Positions 37,094-45,966 of a stretch of DNA of 64,000 bases are shown piece by piece (the first letter of the stretch is position 1; each line of letters starts with the position of its first letter). Source of the DNA: Flavobacterium endoglycinae (GTDB lineage Bacteria > Bacteroidota > Bacteroidia > Flavobacteriales > Flavobacteriaceae); assembly GCF_017352115.1 (NCBI RefSeq), contig NZ_CP071448.1, positions 558,001-622,000 of the forward strand. The letters run 5' to 3'. The notes below the pieces were generated by a model. The model searched no databases. It was not told the origin of the DNA and was given only the letters and a program-made list of their open reading frames with translations. The translations under genes were made by a program, and so were the position numbers.

Positions 37094-37570
37094 ATGGGTA
37101 CAAACATTGTTCTGATCTTTTTAGTATTACTTATTATTTCTCTTCTCTGTTACCCGAAAATTCAATCCTGGGTTGATTATTATAAAGAACAAAGAGCAAT
37201 AGAGTTTAAAAAAAGAACTGGTCTTGATTTGTGGTCTCTTTATAGATTATCAGCACCTACACCATTTTTCTGGGGTTTAGAAAAATTCATCTTTAACACA
37301 ACTATTTTTTACTTCGATGAAAATAATTTATACCTAATAAAATCAAATGAACCAGTAATTAAATATCCTCTTTCATCAATTATAGAAGCCAGAAGAACAA
37401 TGGTTACGATTAACAAAAGAAGAGTTTGGAAAATAATTATTAATAATTCTGGTCAGAAAATAATTTATAAGTTAAGGACTTATAGCAATTTTAGTCTTTT
37501 CTTAGAGAAAGTAAGTGAAAACCCAAATGCAATTGTAGACGATAGGTATATTTGGGGAATATTTGAGTAA
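37094..37570 (+). CDS. Membrane protein of unknown function
   Basis: The frame extends to a TTG at 37067, but the ATG at 37094 gives a cleaner N-terminal anchor and 158 residues. One hydrophobic helix (residues 4-21) is followed by a charged region (YKEQRAIEFKKRTGLD) and a beta-rich C-terminal part with repeated Lys/Arg strands (RRTMVTINKRRVWKIIINN), reminiscent of a PH-like fold though not diagnostic. No family is recognised. Confidence 0.55.
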   Translation: MGTNIVLIFLVLLIISLLCYPKIQSWVDYYKEQRAIEFKKRTGLDLWSLYRLSAPTPFFWGLEKFIFNTTIFYFDENNLYLIKSNEPVIKYPLSSIIEARRTMVTINKRRVWKIIINNSGQKIIYKLRTYSNFSLFLEKVSENPNAIVDDRYIWGIFE

Positions 37571-37631
37571 TCTTATAAGCAGATTTTTTGCTGGAATAAC
37601 CTTTTTGCAGACATTTTAAAATTAAAAAAAA

Positions 37632-38129
37632 ATGAAAATACTTCTAAATATATTTCTGTTTGCTTTCATTTTAAATACAAAATTCATTTTGGCTCAAACT
37701 GACAATTGTGATATAGAAAAAATTACAAAAGCCGACAAACAACTTTTAAATGAGTTTTGGGTAGACTTTAAAACTGCAATAAATGGAAATGATAAAGAAG
37801 CTCTTTCATCTCTTATAAAATTTCCAATAATTTGTGATTATTGTAAGCCTTCATCCGCAAAACAACCCTATATAAAACTTTCCGAAAAGCAATTTAAAGA
37901 AAAGTATTTTGAATTATTTCTAGATCCCAAACTGATAAAGAGAATTAATGATACCGAAAGTTTATTTTCAATTTTGGTGGTAAATAAAGATGAATCCGGA
38001 AAATGCGGTTTAGATTTCGGTTATTCATCTATTGAACCTTCAGAAACATCAGAAGGAAAACAACATTTCTTTTCTCTAAAAAAAGTAAAAGATAAATATC
38101 TAATAACTTCAGCGTGGACAATTCCTTAA
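37632..38129 (+). CDS. Secreted protein of unknown function
   Basis: The 165-residue product has a signal peptide ending at about residue 21 (TKFILAQ) and a small domain with paired cysteines (DNCDIEK; PIICDYCKPS), so it is likely periplasmic. The phrase DFKTAINGNDKEALSSLIKF resembles NTF2-like or DUF4864-like small domains, which often sense or bind small ligands; this is only a hint. It sits between other small hypothetical genes. Confidence 0.55.
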   Translation: MKILLNIFLFAFILNTKFILAQTDNCDIEKITKADKQLLNEFWVDFKTAINGNDKEALSSLIKFPIICDYCKPSSAKQPYIKLSEKQFKEKYFELFLDPKLIKRINDTESLFSILVVNKDESGKCGLDFGYSSIEPSETSEGKQHFFSLKKVKDKYLITSAWTIP

Positions 38130-38238
38130 AGATTTTTTCCCTTCGTTATCTATCAATCTTACTTTAATCTATATAAAGCTTCACTAAAAATCAGGAAGTT
38201 TTTGTAGATTCGTTTTCATCTAATCCAAAAACTAAACC

Positions 38239-38823
38239 ATGAAAAAACTATTATTATTTTCATTCTTTCTTTTAATCTCTTGTCAAAAAAGCGAAAGCAA
38301 TGACGGAAACAAAGAAGAACCAACAGCATTCGAAGAAAAAAGTATTGATTTAGGAAGACTTAAAAGCCGTAATGATTTAATGGAAGATTTATTTCAGGAA
38401 CTTGTAGAAAAATCTCCTGAACTGAAAAATCTAGAAAATGACTTAAAAGATTTGAAAACAAGCGATACAACAAATATTTTTGATAATTACAATGAAAAAT
38501 CTGAAGATTATTATGCATCGGCAAAAAGACATATTAACATGATACGAGATAGTGTAATGAAGCAGAAGATTTTAAATCTAATTAGAAAAAGTGACGAAAA
38601 ATATAGCATTCAAAAATCTGATTTACAGAACCTAGTTAAGACTATAGATCAAAAAAAAATGGAGATCAAAGATTATCATAACGCTTTAAAAATTGTTTTA
38701 ACGATTCCACTTATTGAAGAATATCAAAAGCAACACCTACCAAATAAGACTCCATTTGAAAAATTAATCGAAAAAGAAAATCAATTAATTAAAAAAGTCA
38801 AACAAAATACTCCAGAATATTAA
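38239..38823 (+). CDS. Lipoprotein with coiled-coil content, unknown function
   Basis: The 194-residue protein has a clear lipobox (FFLLISCQKSES, Cys15) and a long, charged, mainly helical body of Lys/Glu/Asp-rich segments (LENDLKDLKTSDTTNIFDNY, KKMEIKDYHNALKI). No family is recognised. It ends before a terminator, so it is transcribed alone or with the two preceding small genes. Confidence 0.6.
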   Translation: MKKLLLFSFFLLISCQKSESNDGNKEEPTAFEEKSIDLGRLKSRNDLMEDLFQELVEKSPELKNLENDLKDLKTSDTTNIFDNYNEKSEDYYASAKRHINMIRDSVMKQKILNLIRKSDEKYSIQKSDLQNLVKTIDQKKMEIKDYHNALKIVLTIPLIEEYQKQHLPNKTPFEKLIEKENQLIKKVKQNTPEY

Positions 38824-38862
38824 TTGAGAGCTAAAAATCTAGATAAACAAAAAATTCAATTG

Positions 38863-38888
38863 CCTCCAGTTTTAGCTGGAGGTTTTTA
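38863..38888 (+). terminator. Terminator after the 38239 lipoprotein gene
   Basis: Arms CCTCCAG and CTGGAGG around TTTTAG, followed by five T residues and T-rich sequence. Confidence 0.85.
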
Positions 38889-38895
38889 TTTTGCA

Positions 38896-39010
38896 GTAGA
38901 AAGTCGGCTTTAGCCAAAAAACTTAAAAGATTAGGCTAAAGCCATTTTCTACTATAACTTTGTCTCCCACAGCTAAAGCTGTGGGCAATTCAAATGTTCT
39001 TGGCTAAAGC
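38896..39010. repeat. GGCTAAAGCC palindrome cluster
   Basis: Two inverted arms, AGTAGAAAgtcGGCTTTAGCC (38896-38914) and GGCTAAAGCCattTTCTACT (38935-38953), can form a long hairpin. A perfect 20-base palindrome CCCACAGCTAAAGCTGTGGG follows at 38966-38985, and a further TTGGCTAAAGC ends at about 39010. These share the core GCTAAAGC and lie just before the GNAT gene. They look like a REP-type family. Confidence 0.75.
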
Positions 39011-39041
39011 AAGAAACAATTCAAAATATTTTATAAATAAC

Positions 39042-39551
39042 ATGATTACAAAAGCATTACTAGAAGATATTCCCGCATTAACAACCTTAATAAATTCAGC
39101 ATACAGAGGCGAATCGTCTAAAAAAGGCTGGACAACCGAAGCGCATTTACTAGAAGGAAAAAGAACCGACGAACAGGAAATGACAGAAATCTTTCTAGAT
39201 TCAAAAAATACAATCCTGAAGTTTACTGAAAATGATACCATTATCGGTTCGGTTTTATTGGTAGAAAAAGGACATCAATTGTATTTGGGAATGCTTACGG
39301 TTTCGCCAGAACTTCAAAACAGCGGCATCGGAAAAAAACTTTTGGCAGCAGCCGAAAATCATGCTAAGTCTTTAGAATTATCGAGTATTATTATGACGGT
39401 TATTTCGGTTCGTGAAGAATTGGTGGCTTGGTACAAACGTCACGGTTATGTTGATACAGGCAAACGCGAAGCTTTTCCTGAAAGTGAAATTCATACTATG
39501 GTTTCTGAAGTTCCTTTGGAGTTTGTTTATTTGGAGAAAAGCATTGCGTAA
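39042..39551 (+). CDS. GNAT family N-acetyltransferase
   Basis: The frame opens upstream at 38994, but the ATG at 39042 fits the family (MITKALLEDIPALTTLINSA) and gives 169 residues. Conserved acetyl-CoA contacts are visible in LGMLTVSPELQNSGIGKKLL and AWYKRHGYVDTGKRE. The family acetylates diverse amines, so the substrate cannot be inferred. The upstream extension runs into the repeat cluster, which supports the later start. Confidence 0.8.
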   Translation: MITKALLEDIPALTTLINSAYRGESSKKGWTTEAHLLEGKRTDEQEMTEIFLDSKNTILKFTENDTIIGSVLLVEKGHQLYLGMLTVSPELQNSGIGKKLLAAAENHAKSLELSSIIMTVISVREELVAWYKRHGYVDTGKREAFPESEIHTMVSEVPLEFVYLEKSIA

Positions 39552-39735
39552 AGTTTAACCGCAAAGAACGCAATGGTTTACGCCAGGTTCGCTAAGATTT
39601 TTTTAATCTCGCAAAGTCGCGAAGACGCAAAGTTTAACTGAAAAACTGCCATATAAGTAATATAAGAATTTTAAGTTTTCTGCTTACTTGAACTTATATT
39701 ACTTATATGGTTCAAAAAACTTTGCGACTTGCTAG
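39549..39735. repeat. CGCAAAG-type repeat with an 18-base perfect inverted repeat
   Basis: CCATATAAGTAATATAAG (39649-39666) is exactly complementary to CTTATATTACTTATATGG (39693-39710). Upstream are TTTAACCGCAAAGAACGCAA and CGCAAAGTCGCGAAGACGCA; downstream AACTTTGCGACTTGC mirrors these. The same assembly occurs near 43138-43260. It has no reading frame. Confidence 0.75.
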
Positions 39736-39789
39736 ATTCTTTTTAACCTTTGCACCTTTGCCCCTCTGTCACTTTGCCCTTTTTTAAAA

Positions 39790-40362
39790 CTAAGAAACCG
39801 TTCTCTTAATCTTAGAAAGAAACTCGTGCGAAACGCCCAAATACGATGAGAGATTCTTGTTGTTTATCGAACTTATCTTTTGCGGATAGCGTTCTTTAAA
39901 ATCAAGATAACGTTGTTTTGAGGTTTTATTGAGAACATCCAAAAGCCGCTGTTGAATCGCAACATTGGCACGTTCGATCATGAGAACATGAAACTTAATC
40001 AGTTTCGGAATCATGGCAAACAAATACGTTTTTTGCTTTTTATTGATCACGACTATTTCACTGTCTTCAATGGCTTTAATGTTGTATGTGGTTGGTTTTT
40101 GGTGATAAAAACTTTCCAGATCACACATCCATTCGTTTTCGAATGAAAAGAAAATAACGGTTTCGGTTCCGTTTTCATTTAAAATGTAAGTTTTAAAAGA
40201 GCCCTTCAAAATAAATCCCTCATAACTATTATTAGAATCCTGAATCTGAAGAAACTGATTCTTTTTGAGTTTAATGAGTTCTGCCTTTGAAACAATAATG
40301 TCCCATTCTTCATCCGTGAGCGGAATTTTTCGCTCAATGTTTTGTCTAAGTAGGTTGTACAT
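39790..40362 (-). CDS. Crp/Fnr family transcriptional regulator
   Basis: The start at 40362 (MYNLLRQN) gives 190 residues; an upstream in-frame TTG would add a hydrophilic tail and is less likely. The N-terminal cyclic-nucleotide-binding type barrel has LKKNQFLQIQDSNNSYEGFI and LKGSFKTYILNENGTETVIF, the dimer helix follows, and a short C-terminal helix-turn-helix ends SSYLGVSHEFLSKIKRTVS. It is divergent from the pectate lyase gene, so it may regulate that gene in response to carbon source; this is inference. Ligand is unknown. Confidence 0.82.
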   Translation of the reverse strand: MYNLLRQNIERKIPLTDEEWDIIVSKAELIKLKKNQFLQIQDSNNSYEGFILKGSFKTYILNENGTETVIFFSFENEWMCDLESFYHQKPTTYNIKAIEDSEIVVINKKQKTYLFAMIPKLIKFHVLMIERANVAIQQRLLDVLNKTSKQRYLDFKERYPQKISSINNKNLSSYLGVSHEFLSKIKRTVS

Positions 40363-40598
40363 GTTGTGGTTTTTGTGAGGAATAAATTTGTTTTTCAACT
40401 CATTATTAATTAGGGGCTTAAATAATGTAATCGATTACGTAAAAGTAAACATAAAATGCATTTTTGTAAATTTACAACTGTTAAAAAAACACATTTCGTA
40501 GATTTTTTTACAAAAGTTTGAACTTGTTCAATTTTTTTCGTGCAAATTATAATCAGATTTGTACCGTTAAATTTTTTATAAACCACCAAACTTAAACT

Positions 40599-41711
40599 AT
40601 GAAATTAAATGTAACAATCTCAATGTTTGCTTTAACATTGGCACTTGGTTTTACGGCATGTAATACTGAGGAAATCGGATCAGCGCAAGATTCACAAAGC
40701 GCAGCAATTGAAACAACAACTCCAACAAACAGCAATCTGACAGCTAAAATTGGAAACTGCGCTGAAGTTCCGGGTTGGGCTTCACAAAACGGAGGTACGA
40801 CCGGAGGAGGTTCTTCGGCTGAAACAACAGTTACTACTTATGCGCAGCTGAAATCAGCGATCGAAAACACAGCTGTAAAAGTGATTAAGGTTTCGGGAAC
40901 AATTACCATTACCACAAGATTGTCTTTCCAAGATCAAACTGGAAAAACAATTTATGGCGCTAATGGTGCAAAATTGGTTTCTACTAACCAGACTAAAGAC
41001 GGTTCTGGAATCATTAACATCAAAAGATGTAAAAATATCATTATTCGAAACTTAATTTTTGAAGGTCCAGGCGCTTATGACACTGACGGATGGGACAATG
41101 CCATTCTGGATGAATGTACAAACGTTTGGGTTGATCACTGCGAATTTAGAGATGGTGTTGACGGAAATTTCGACATCAAGAATAAATCAGATTATATTTC
41201 GGTTACGTATTCTAAATTCCACTATTTAAAACCACCAAAAGCGGGAGGTTCTGGAGGATCAGACGATCACAGATATTCTAACTTAATAGGCTCAAGTGAC
41301 GGCGCTACTGGCGACCGTGGTAAATTAAGAATCACTTTTGCAAGATGCTGGTGGGCTCCAGGTTGTAAAGAAAGAATGCCTAGAGTTCGTTTTGGACAAG
41401 TTCACATTGTAAATAGCTTTTTCAATAGTACTGTAAGCAACAAATGTGTTGCCGCAGGTTTTGAAGCGAATATTCGTGTAGAAAGCAACGTTTTTGAAGG
41501 TGTGAAAAACCCAATCGATTTAATGAGTGGTTATACTGCCGTTACCGTTACTGATAATGTATTTACAAGTGTAACAGGCACTCAGGCTGGAAGCGGCACA
41601 GCATTCACGCCGCCCTATTCTATCGTAAAATTAAATAAAACGGCTGTTAAAGCTGATATTTCCGCAAATGCAGGAGCTACTTTAGGCGGTAATACCTGTG
41701 GTTCTTTTTAA
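40599..41711 (+). CDS. Pectate lyase (polysaccharide lyase family 1)
   Basis: The 370-residue protein begins with a lipoprotein signal (residues 1-21, LGFTAC). The parallel beta-helix of PL1 follows, with the calcium-site stretch AILDECTNVWVDHCEFRDG and the catalytic Arg segment CKERMPRVRFGQVHIVNSFF. PL1 enzymes cleave polygalacturonate by beta-elimination. The N-terminal region contains a Gly/Thr/Ser-rich linker (GGTTGGGSSAETT). Lipid anchoring suggests surface display on the outer membrane. No SusC/D or transporter for pectin is adjacent. It is divergent from a Crp/Fnr regulator, with a CAGATTTG box (near consensus) upstream. Confidence 0.88.
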   Translation: MKLNVTISMFALTLALGFTACNTEEIGSAQDSQSAAIETTTPTNSNLTAKIGNCAEVPGWASQNGGTTGGGSSAETTVTTYAQLKSAIENTAVKVIKVSGTITITTRLSFQDQTGKTIYGANGAKLVSTNQTKDGSGIINIKRCKNIIIRNLIFEGPGAYDTDGWDNAILDECTNVWVDHCEFRDGVDGNFDIKNKSDYISVTYSKFHYLKPPKAGGSGGSDDHRYSNLIGSSDGATGDRGKLRITFARCWWAPGCKERMPRVRFGQVHIVNSFFNSTVSNKCVAAGFEANIRVESNVFEGVKNPIDLMSGYTAVTVTDNVFTSVTGTQAGSGTAFTPPYSIVKLNKTAVKADISANAGATLGGNTCGSF

Positions 41712-41749
41712 TAGAATTACAATAAAAAAGTAAGTTAGTTTTTAGTTAG

Positions 41750-41786
41750 AACCACGGATTGCAGTTTTGTAATTCGTGGTTTTTTA
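41750..41786 (+). terminator. Terminator after the pectate lyase gene
   Basis: AACCACGgATT and AATTCGTGGTT arms, one mismatch, followed by six T residues. Confidence 0.8.
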
Positions 41787-41841
41787 GTTTTTGTTTTGTT
41801 TAGTTTGTTTCAGGTTTCAAGTTTCAGGTTTAATCGCCTAG

Positions 41842-41960
41842 TTTGTCATTCCGACGAAGGAGGAATGAAAATATTATTAAAAAAGAAAAAGACGCACAGC
41901 AGTGCGTCTCTACAGAAAACCTTTGTCGCTTTGTAACTCTGTACCTTTGTACCTTTTTTA
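41842..41960. repeat. Mixed intergenic repeats before the DUF3037 gene
   Basis: Three units are seen: TTTGTCATTCCGACGAAGGA (41842-41861), related to the 31837 element; the perfect hairpin GACGCAC-AGCA-GTGCGTC (41891-41908); and CTTTGTAACTCTGTACCTTT (41932-41951), related to the 30732 and 54464 repeats. None is coding. Confidence 0.65.
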
Positions 41961-42341
41961 AAGAACCAATTCTTCGAATAATCTCTGAATTGTTTTCTCT
42001 AAATCCTCACACAATCCTGGATGAGGTCTTGACGTTTGAATTGCTGAACTTCTAATGGCTGTTAGCCATCTGAATCTTTCTGGGATTTCAAATTCAGCAA
42101 TTGGTCCGCCGTCTTTGGCTCCTTTTGCAATTTTTTCTAAAGAAGTCAAATTACATTCTAACTGTTCGATGTCGAAATCGGCAGAAAGGGCTTGTATTTT
42201 TTCTTTATTTACGTGAAAAAGAACCTTTATAAATTTGGCTTTTTTGCAAAACAAAATGATTCCAATATTCAGGAATTCTTCGCGCTCTACCCTTGGTACA
42301 ACACGAATCACAGCATACTCGTATAAGTGATTATCTTGCAT
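41958..42341 (-). CDS. DUF3037 family protein
   Basis: The 127 residues match the DUF3037 pattern: YAVIRVVPRVEREEFLNIGI near the N-terminus and the C-terminal RFRWLTAIRSSAIQTSRPHPG. The function is not established. It overlaps the upstream HipA-like kinase gene by 11 bases, so the two are cotranslated and probably act together. This pairing recurs in bacteria to my knowledge, but the biochemical role is unknown. It is cytoplasmic by sequence. Confidence 0.82.
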   Translation of the reverse strand: MQDNHLYEYAVIRVVPRVEREEFLNIGIILFCKKAKFIKVLFHVNKEKIQALSADFDIEQLECNLTSLEKIAKGAKDGGPIAEFEIPERFRWLTAIRSSAIQTSRPHPGLCEDLEKTIQRLFEELVL

Positions 42342-43113
42342 TTTGCGCCTGATTTACAAATATTTCTGAATTGGCTAATCTTGTCTTTAAAAACTGCAGA
42401 TACACGTTTCGCAATCCTTCTGGAGTTTCGTCTGCATCTTCCCACTGCAGCCAGTCCAGCGGAATAGTGTTTACAATTTCTTCTAAAATTTCCGGCGTTA
42501 AAATCGCTTTAAACTCAGCATCGACTTCTTTTAAAAGTGAAGCTTGAGGTAATAAAACGTGATCTTTTATCAACGCAAACGGACTTTTAGCATGTTGTTC
42601 CCAGTTGCTCCAAGAATGATGGAAATACAAGCATGCACCATGATCAATCAACCATAATTCTTTGTGCCAAATCAGCATATTGGTGTTTCTGAAAGTTCGG
42701 TCAACATTGGTGATATAAGCATCCAGCCAAACAATCTGTGAAGCTAATTTTGTATCGACAGTTGTAACCGCAGGATCAAAAGTTATGGCACCAGATAAAA
42801 AGTGAAGCGCCAAGTTTAATCCCTGACTTCCTTGCAATAAATCTTGGATTTCTTCGTCGGCTTCAGTTCTTCCGAAAGCTTCGTCGAGATTGGCAAATAC
42901 TAATTCTGGTAGTTGTAGTTTTAAGGCTTTTGCGATTTGTCCGCCAACTAATTCGGCTATTAAGGCTTTTACGCCATGTCCGGCACCTCTAAATTTTAAA
43001 ACGTATTTAAAATCGTCGTCGGCTTCTGCTAAAGCTGGCAAGGAACCGCCTTCGCGTAATGGAGTTATATAACGGGTAACGTTTACCGTTCTGAGATCGA
43101 AGTTGTTTTTCAT
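42331..43113 (-). CDS. HipA-like kinase domain protein
   Basis: The 260-residue protein resembles the HipA-type kinase fold: GHGVKALIAELVGGQIAKAL near the nucleotide site, then the catalytic-loop-like DAYITNVDRTFRNTNMLI with the N-x-D-R arrangement, and the metal-site-like WLIDHGACLYF. HipA kinases phosphorylate targets such as tRNA synthetases, but this branch lacks a HipB antitoxin next to it. Its stop overlaps the following DUF3037 gene by 11 bases. Whether it is a toxin or another type of kinase cannot be decided; the kinase call itself is from motif match. Confidence 0.75.
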   Translation of the reverse strand: MKNNFDLRTVNVTRYITPLREGGSLPALAEADDDFKYVLKFRGAGHGVKALIAELVGGQIAKALKLQLPELVFANLDEAFGRTEADEEIQDLLQGSQGLNLALHFLSGAITFDPAVTTVDTKLASQIVWLDAYITNVDRTFRNTNMLIWHKELWLIDHGACLYFHHSWSNWEQHAKSPFALIKDHVLLPQASLLKEVDAEFKAILTPEILEEIVNTIPLDWLQWEDADETPEGLRNVYLQFLKTRLANSEIFVNQAQNAR

Positions 43114-43137
43114 ATTACAAACTTACGAATTTTTCTA

Positions 43138-43260
43138 AACCGCAAAGTGCGCTAAGGTTTACGCTGAGGACGCAATTTTTAAACCATATAAGTTATATAA
43201 GATAATTTAAGCTGGAGTAAATAAAATCTCGCAAAGTCGCTAAGATGCAAAGTTTTATTT
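43138..43260. repeat. Second CGCAAAG / CCATATAAG repeat assembly
   Basis: CCGCAAAGTGCGCTAAGGTTTACGC, CCATATAAGTTATATAAG and CTCGCAAAGTCGCTAAGATG follow in the same order as at 39549. A different AT-rich stretch with TCTGCTCAATCTGCCAAATC (43361-43388) and CTTCGACTTCGCTCAGGAGG (43436-43455, related to the 31837 element) fills the rest of the 372-base gap. No gene is seen. Confidence 0.65.
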
Positions 43261-43485
43261 CACGCGGATTTAAATTGATTTAAGCAGATATTGCCGATTC
43301 GCTATTCTTATATATATTTGCTCTTGCAGGTTTTACAAATTCTACAGATACTTACTCAAATTAATCTGCTCAATCTGCCAAATCTGCGGGAAACAAAAAA
43401 ACATTTCACTATCCTTTGAGGAGCTACTTGCGATCCTTCGACTTCGCTCAGGAGGACAAACGTTCCGTTTCAAATTATCTAATTA

Positions 43486-44343
43486 TCAAATTGGCACATT
43501 TCCTAATTCAAGAAAAGCTTTTCCAAGATATTTAATAATCGTTGAAGCGGTAAAAGATTCGTAACCAGTTTTGGGTAAAGCTAAATCGGCAGTTAAACCG
43601 TGGAGATAAACTCCCATTTTTGATGCGTATTTGGGTTCATAACCTTGCGCTAAAAGACTAGTGAGGATTCCAGTTAAAACATCGCCGCTTCCTGCGGTTG
43701 CGAGTGCAGCGTTTCCGCTTGTGTTTTCGTAAACTGAAGTTTTATTTATAATGAATGTTGGAGCGCCTTTCATGACTACTATGACTTTGTACTTTTCTGA
43801 AAAAGCGATTGTTTTTTGGAATTTCTCTGATTCTGAATTCCACTTTCCAATCAAGCGTTCTAATTCTTTTGGATGAGGTGTTAGAATCGTGTCTTCGGGA
43901 ACTAATTCCAGCCAAGATATATTTTCTGAAATGATATTTAAGGCATCGGCATCTAAAACTAGAGGCGCTTTGTTTATTCGTAAAAATTCAAATAAGGCTT
44001 TTTGTGTGCCTAACTCCTTTCCTATTCCTGGTCCGATTCCGATGGCTTGCGGAATTAGCGGCAGATTAATATTAGTAATGAAATTGGTATTTTCGTCGGT
44101 TACGGTCATTACTTCTGGAATGGAAGTTTGAAGGATTTGATAACCGCATTTAGGTATAAAAGTCGTTACGAGTCCGCAGCCTGATTTTAGGCAGGATTTT
44201 GAAGCTAAAACGCCTGCTCCTATTTTACCATAACTTCCGGCAATAATCACCGCGTGACCTTGTGTTCCTTTATGTGCTTTGCAATCTATTGGTTTGTATA
44301 GCTTTAGAATTTCTTCTTTATTTATTAGATACGGTGATTTCAT
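43486..44343 (-). CDS. nnrD: ADP-dependent NAD(P)H-hydrate dehydratase
   Basis: The 285-residue ribokinase-fold protein repairs damaged (hydrated) NADH and NADPH using ADP. Motifs are [56 protein letters not shown] and the anion-hole loop [18 protein letters not shown]. It is the dehydratase domain only; the NnrE epimerase domain often fused to it is absent here. It is a single gene between repeat-rich gaps. Confidence 0.9.
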   Translation of the reverse strand: MKSPYLINKEEILKLYKPIDCKAHKGTQGHAVIIAGSYGKIGAGVLASKSCLKSGCGLVTTFIPKCGYQILQTSIPEVMTVTDENTNFITNINLPLIPQAIGIGPGIGKELGTQKALFEFLRINKAPLVLDADALNIISENISWLELVPEDTILTPHPKELERLIGKWNSESEKFQKTIAFSEKYKVIVVMKGAPTFIINKTSVYENTSGNAALATAGSGDVLTGILTSLLAQGYEPKYASKMGVYLHGLTADLALPKTGYESFTASTIIKYLGKAFLELGNVPI

Positions 44344-44510
44344 TTTTGCTGGCGTTTTATTTTAAACACATAGAATCATAGCTTTTCTTTGCGCTTAAAG
44401 GCATTTCACTTGTTTAAATGCAAATTAGCTGAATTTAAAAAAGGACTAGATTTTATATTAAAATTACATAAAAAATTGAAATCCTTAATCTTCTTTTGAA
44501 AACGTCGTTC

Positions 44511-44590
44511 CTAGCCCTGATAGAAGCGGTATCCTTTTACTTTTTTCTTTAAAAAGTAAAAGATATAGCGGATAGCAGGAAATAGCTCCT
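44511..44590. repeat. TAGCCCTGATAGAAGCGG palindromic element
   Basis: CTAGCCCTGATAGAAGCGGT at one end and GATATAGCGGATAGCAGGAA with ATAGCTCCT at the other flank a hairpin whose arms are CTTTTACTTTTT and AAAAAGTAAAAG. The wording is that of an intergenic element seen in many flavobacterial gaps, to my memory. The 331-base gap before gcvT contains nothing else I can identify, apart from a candidate -7 box. Confidence 0.65.
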
Positions 44591-44641
44591 AATTATTGCG
44601 AAATTTATAATTTAGGCTATTTAAATTCGATATTTTTTGAA

Positions 44642-44649
44642 TAGATTTG
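44642..44649 (+). promoter_or_regulatory. Candidate -7 element for gcvT
   Basis: TAGATTTG matches TAnnTTTG, 25 bases before the gcvT ATG. Confidence 0.5.
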
Positions 44650-44674
44650 CATAACAATTTTATAAAACAACACA

Positions 44675-45757
44675 ATGAAAAATACTGCGCTTACGCACAT
44701 ACATGAGGGTTTGGGAGCGAAAATGCTGCCTTTTGCAGGTTACAACATGCCTATTACATACGAAGGAGTTAATGCTGAACACGAAACTGTTCGTAATGGT
44801 GTGGGCGTTTTTGACGTTTCGCATATGGGTGAATTTTTGTTAACAGGTCCAAATGCTTTGGCTTTGATTCAGAAAGTGACTTCAAATGATGCTTCGACTT
44901 TGACAATTGGAAGAGCGCAATATTCTTGTCTTCCGAATAATGAAGGCGGAATTGTTGACGATTTGATTATTTATAAAATGAAAGAAGAGCAGTATTTACT
45001 GGTTGTAAATGCTTCTAATATTGAAAAAGACTGGAACTGGATTTCTTCGCACAATGATTTGGGCGTTGAAATGCGAAATCTGTCTGATGATTATTCTCTT
45101 TTAGCCATTCAAGGCCCAAAAGCAGTTGAAGCAATGCAGTCTTTAACTTCGGTTGATTTGTCTGCCATTACTTATTACCATTTTGAAGTGGGTGATTTTG
45201 CTGGAATCGAACATGTAATTATTTCTGCTACAGGATATACAGGTTCTGGCGGTTTTGAAATTTACTGTAAAAATAATGAGGTAGAACAAATTTGGAACAA
45301 GGTTTTTGAAGCTGGAGCTTCTTTCGGAATCAAACCAATTGGTCTTGCCGCTCGTGATACTTTACGTCTTGAAATGGGATTCTGTCTTTACGGCAATGAC
45401 ATTAACGATACTACTTCTCCACTTGAAGCTGGTTTAGGATGGATTACGAAATTCACAAAAGATTTCACTAATTCTGAAGCGCTTAAAAAACAAAAAGAAG
45501 CTGGTGTTACTAGAAAATTAGTTGCTTTTGAAATGCAGGAACGTGCTGTGCCAAGACATGATTATGAAATTGTGGATGGTGAAGGAAACGTGATTGGAAT
45601 TGTAACTTCGGGAACAATGTCACCTTCTATGAATAAAGGAATTGGTTTGGGATATGTTACAACAGCTAACAGCGCCGTAGATAGCGATATTTTCATTAGA
45701 ATTAGAAAAAATGACGTTCCTGCTAAAGTGGTTAAATTGCCTTTTTATAAGAAATAA
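44675..45757 (+). CDS. gcvT: Aminomethyltransferase (glycine cleavage T protein)
   Basis: The 360-residue protein has GcvT landmarks: [47 protein letters not shown] with the tetrahydrofolate-binding Asp, and the C-terminal [19 protein letters not shown]. It transfers the methylene of the aminomethyl-lipoyl H protein to tetrahydrofolate during glycine breakdown. gcvH and gcvP are not adjacent, as is usual in flavobacteria. It has its own candidate promoter and terminator. Confidence 0.95.
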   Translation: MKNTALTHIHEGLGAKMLPFAGYNMPITYEGVNAEHETVRNGVGVFDVSHMGEFLLTGPNALALIQKVTSNDASTLTIGRAQYSCLPNNEGGIVDDLIIYKMKEEQYLLVVNASNIEKDWNWISSHNDLGVEMRNLSDDYSLLAIQGPKAVEAMQSLTSVDLSAITYYHFEVGDFAGIEHVIISATGYTGSGGFEIYCKNNEVEQIWNKVFEAGASFGIKPIGLAARDTLRLEMGFCLYGNDINDTTSPLEAGLGWITKFTKDFTNSEALKKQKEAGVTRKLVAFEMQERAVPRHDYEIVDGEGNVIGIVTSGTMSPSMNKGIGLGYVTTANSAVDSDIFIRIRKNDVPAKVVKLPFYKK

Positions 45758-45779
45758 ATTTTACTGATATAAAACATAA

Positions 45780-45812
45780 CAGCCTTACAGAGAATTTTGT
45801 AAGGCTTTTTTA
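45780..45812 (+). terminator. Terminator after gcvT
   Basis: AGCCTTACA and TGTAAGGCT arms are followed by T residues. Confidence 0.85.
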
Positions 45813-45966
45813 TTTGTAAAATTCATCAAATTTCCGATTATGTACGGATTTTACCGATGAAATACCGTATGAATCTAGTTTTGAGGATGTAAGATTTTTT
45901 ACGAATAATATAAACCGAAATAAAAAAAATACCGTAATTTTAATATAAATCTTGATTCTGCGATTT

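Noticed and set aside
41842..43465. CRISPR array suggested by repeated short words
   Set aside because: Units differ in length, sequence and spacing; no uniform repeats and spacers, and no cas gene.
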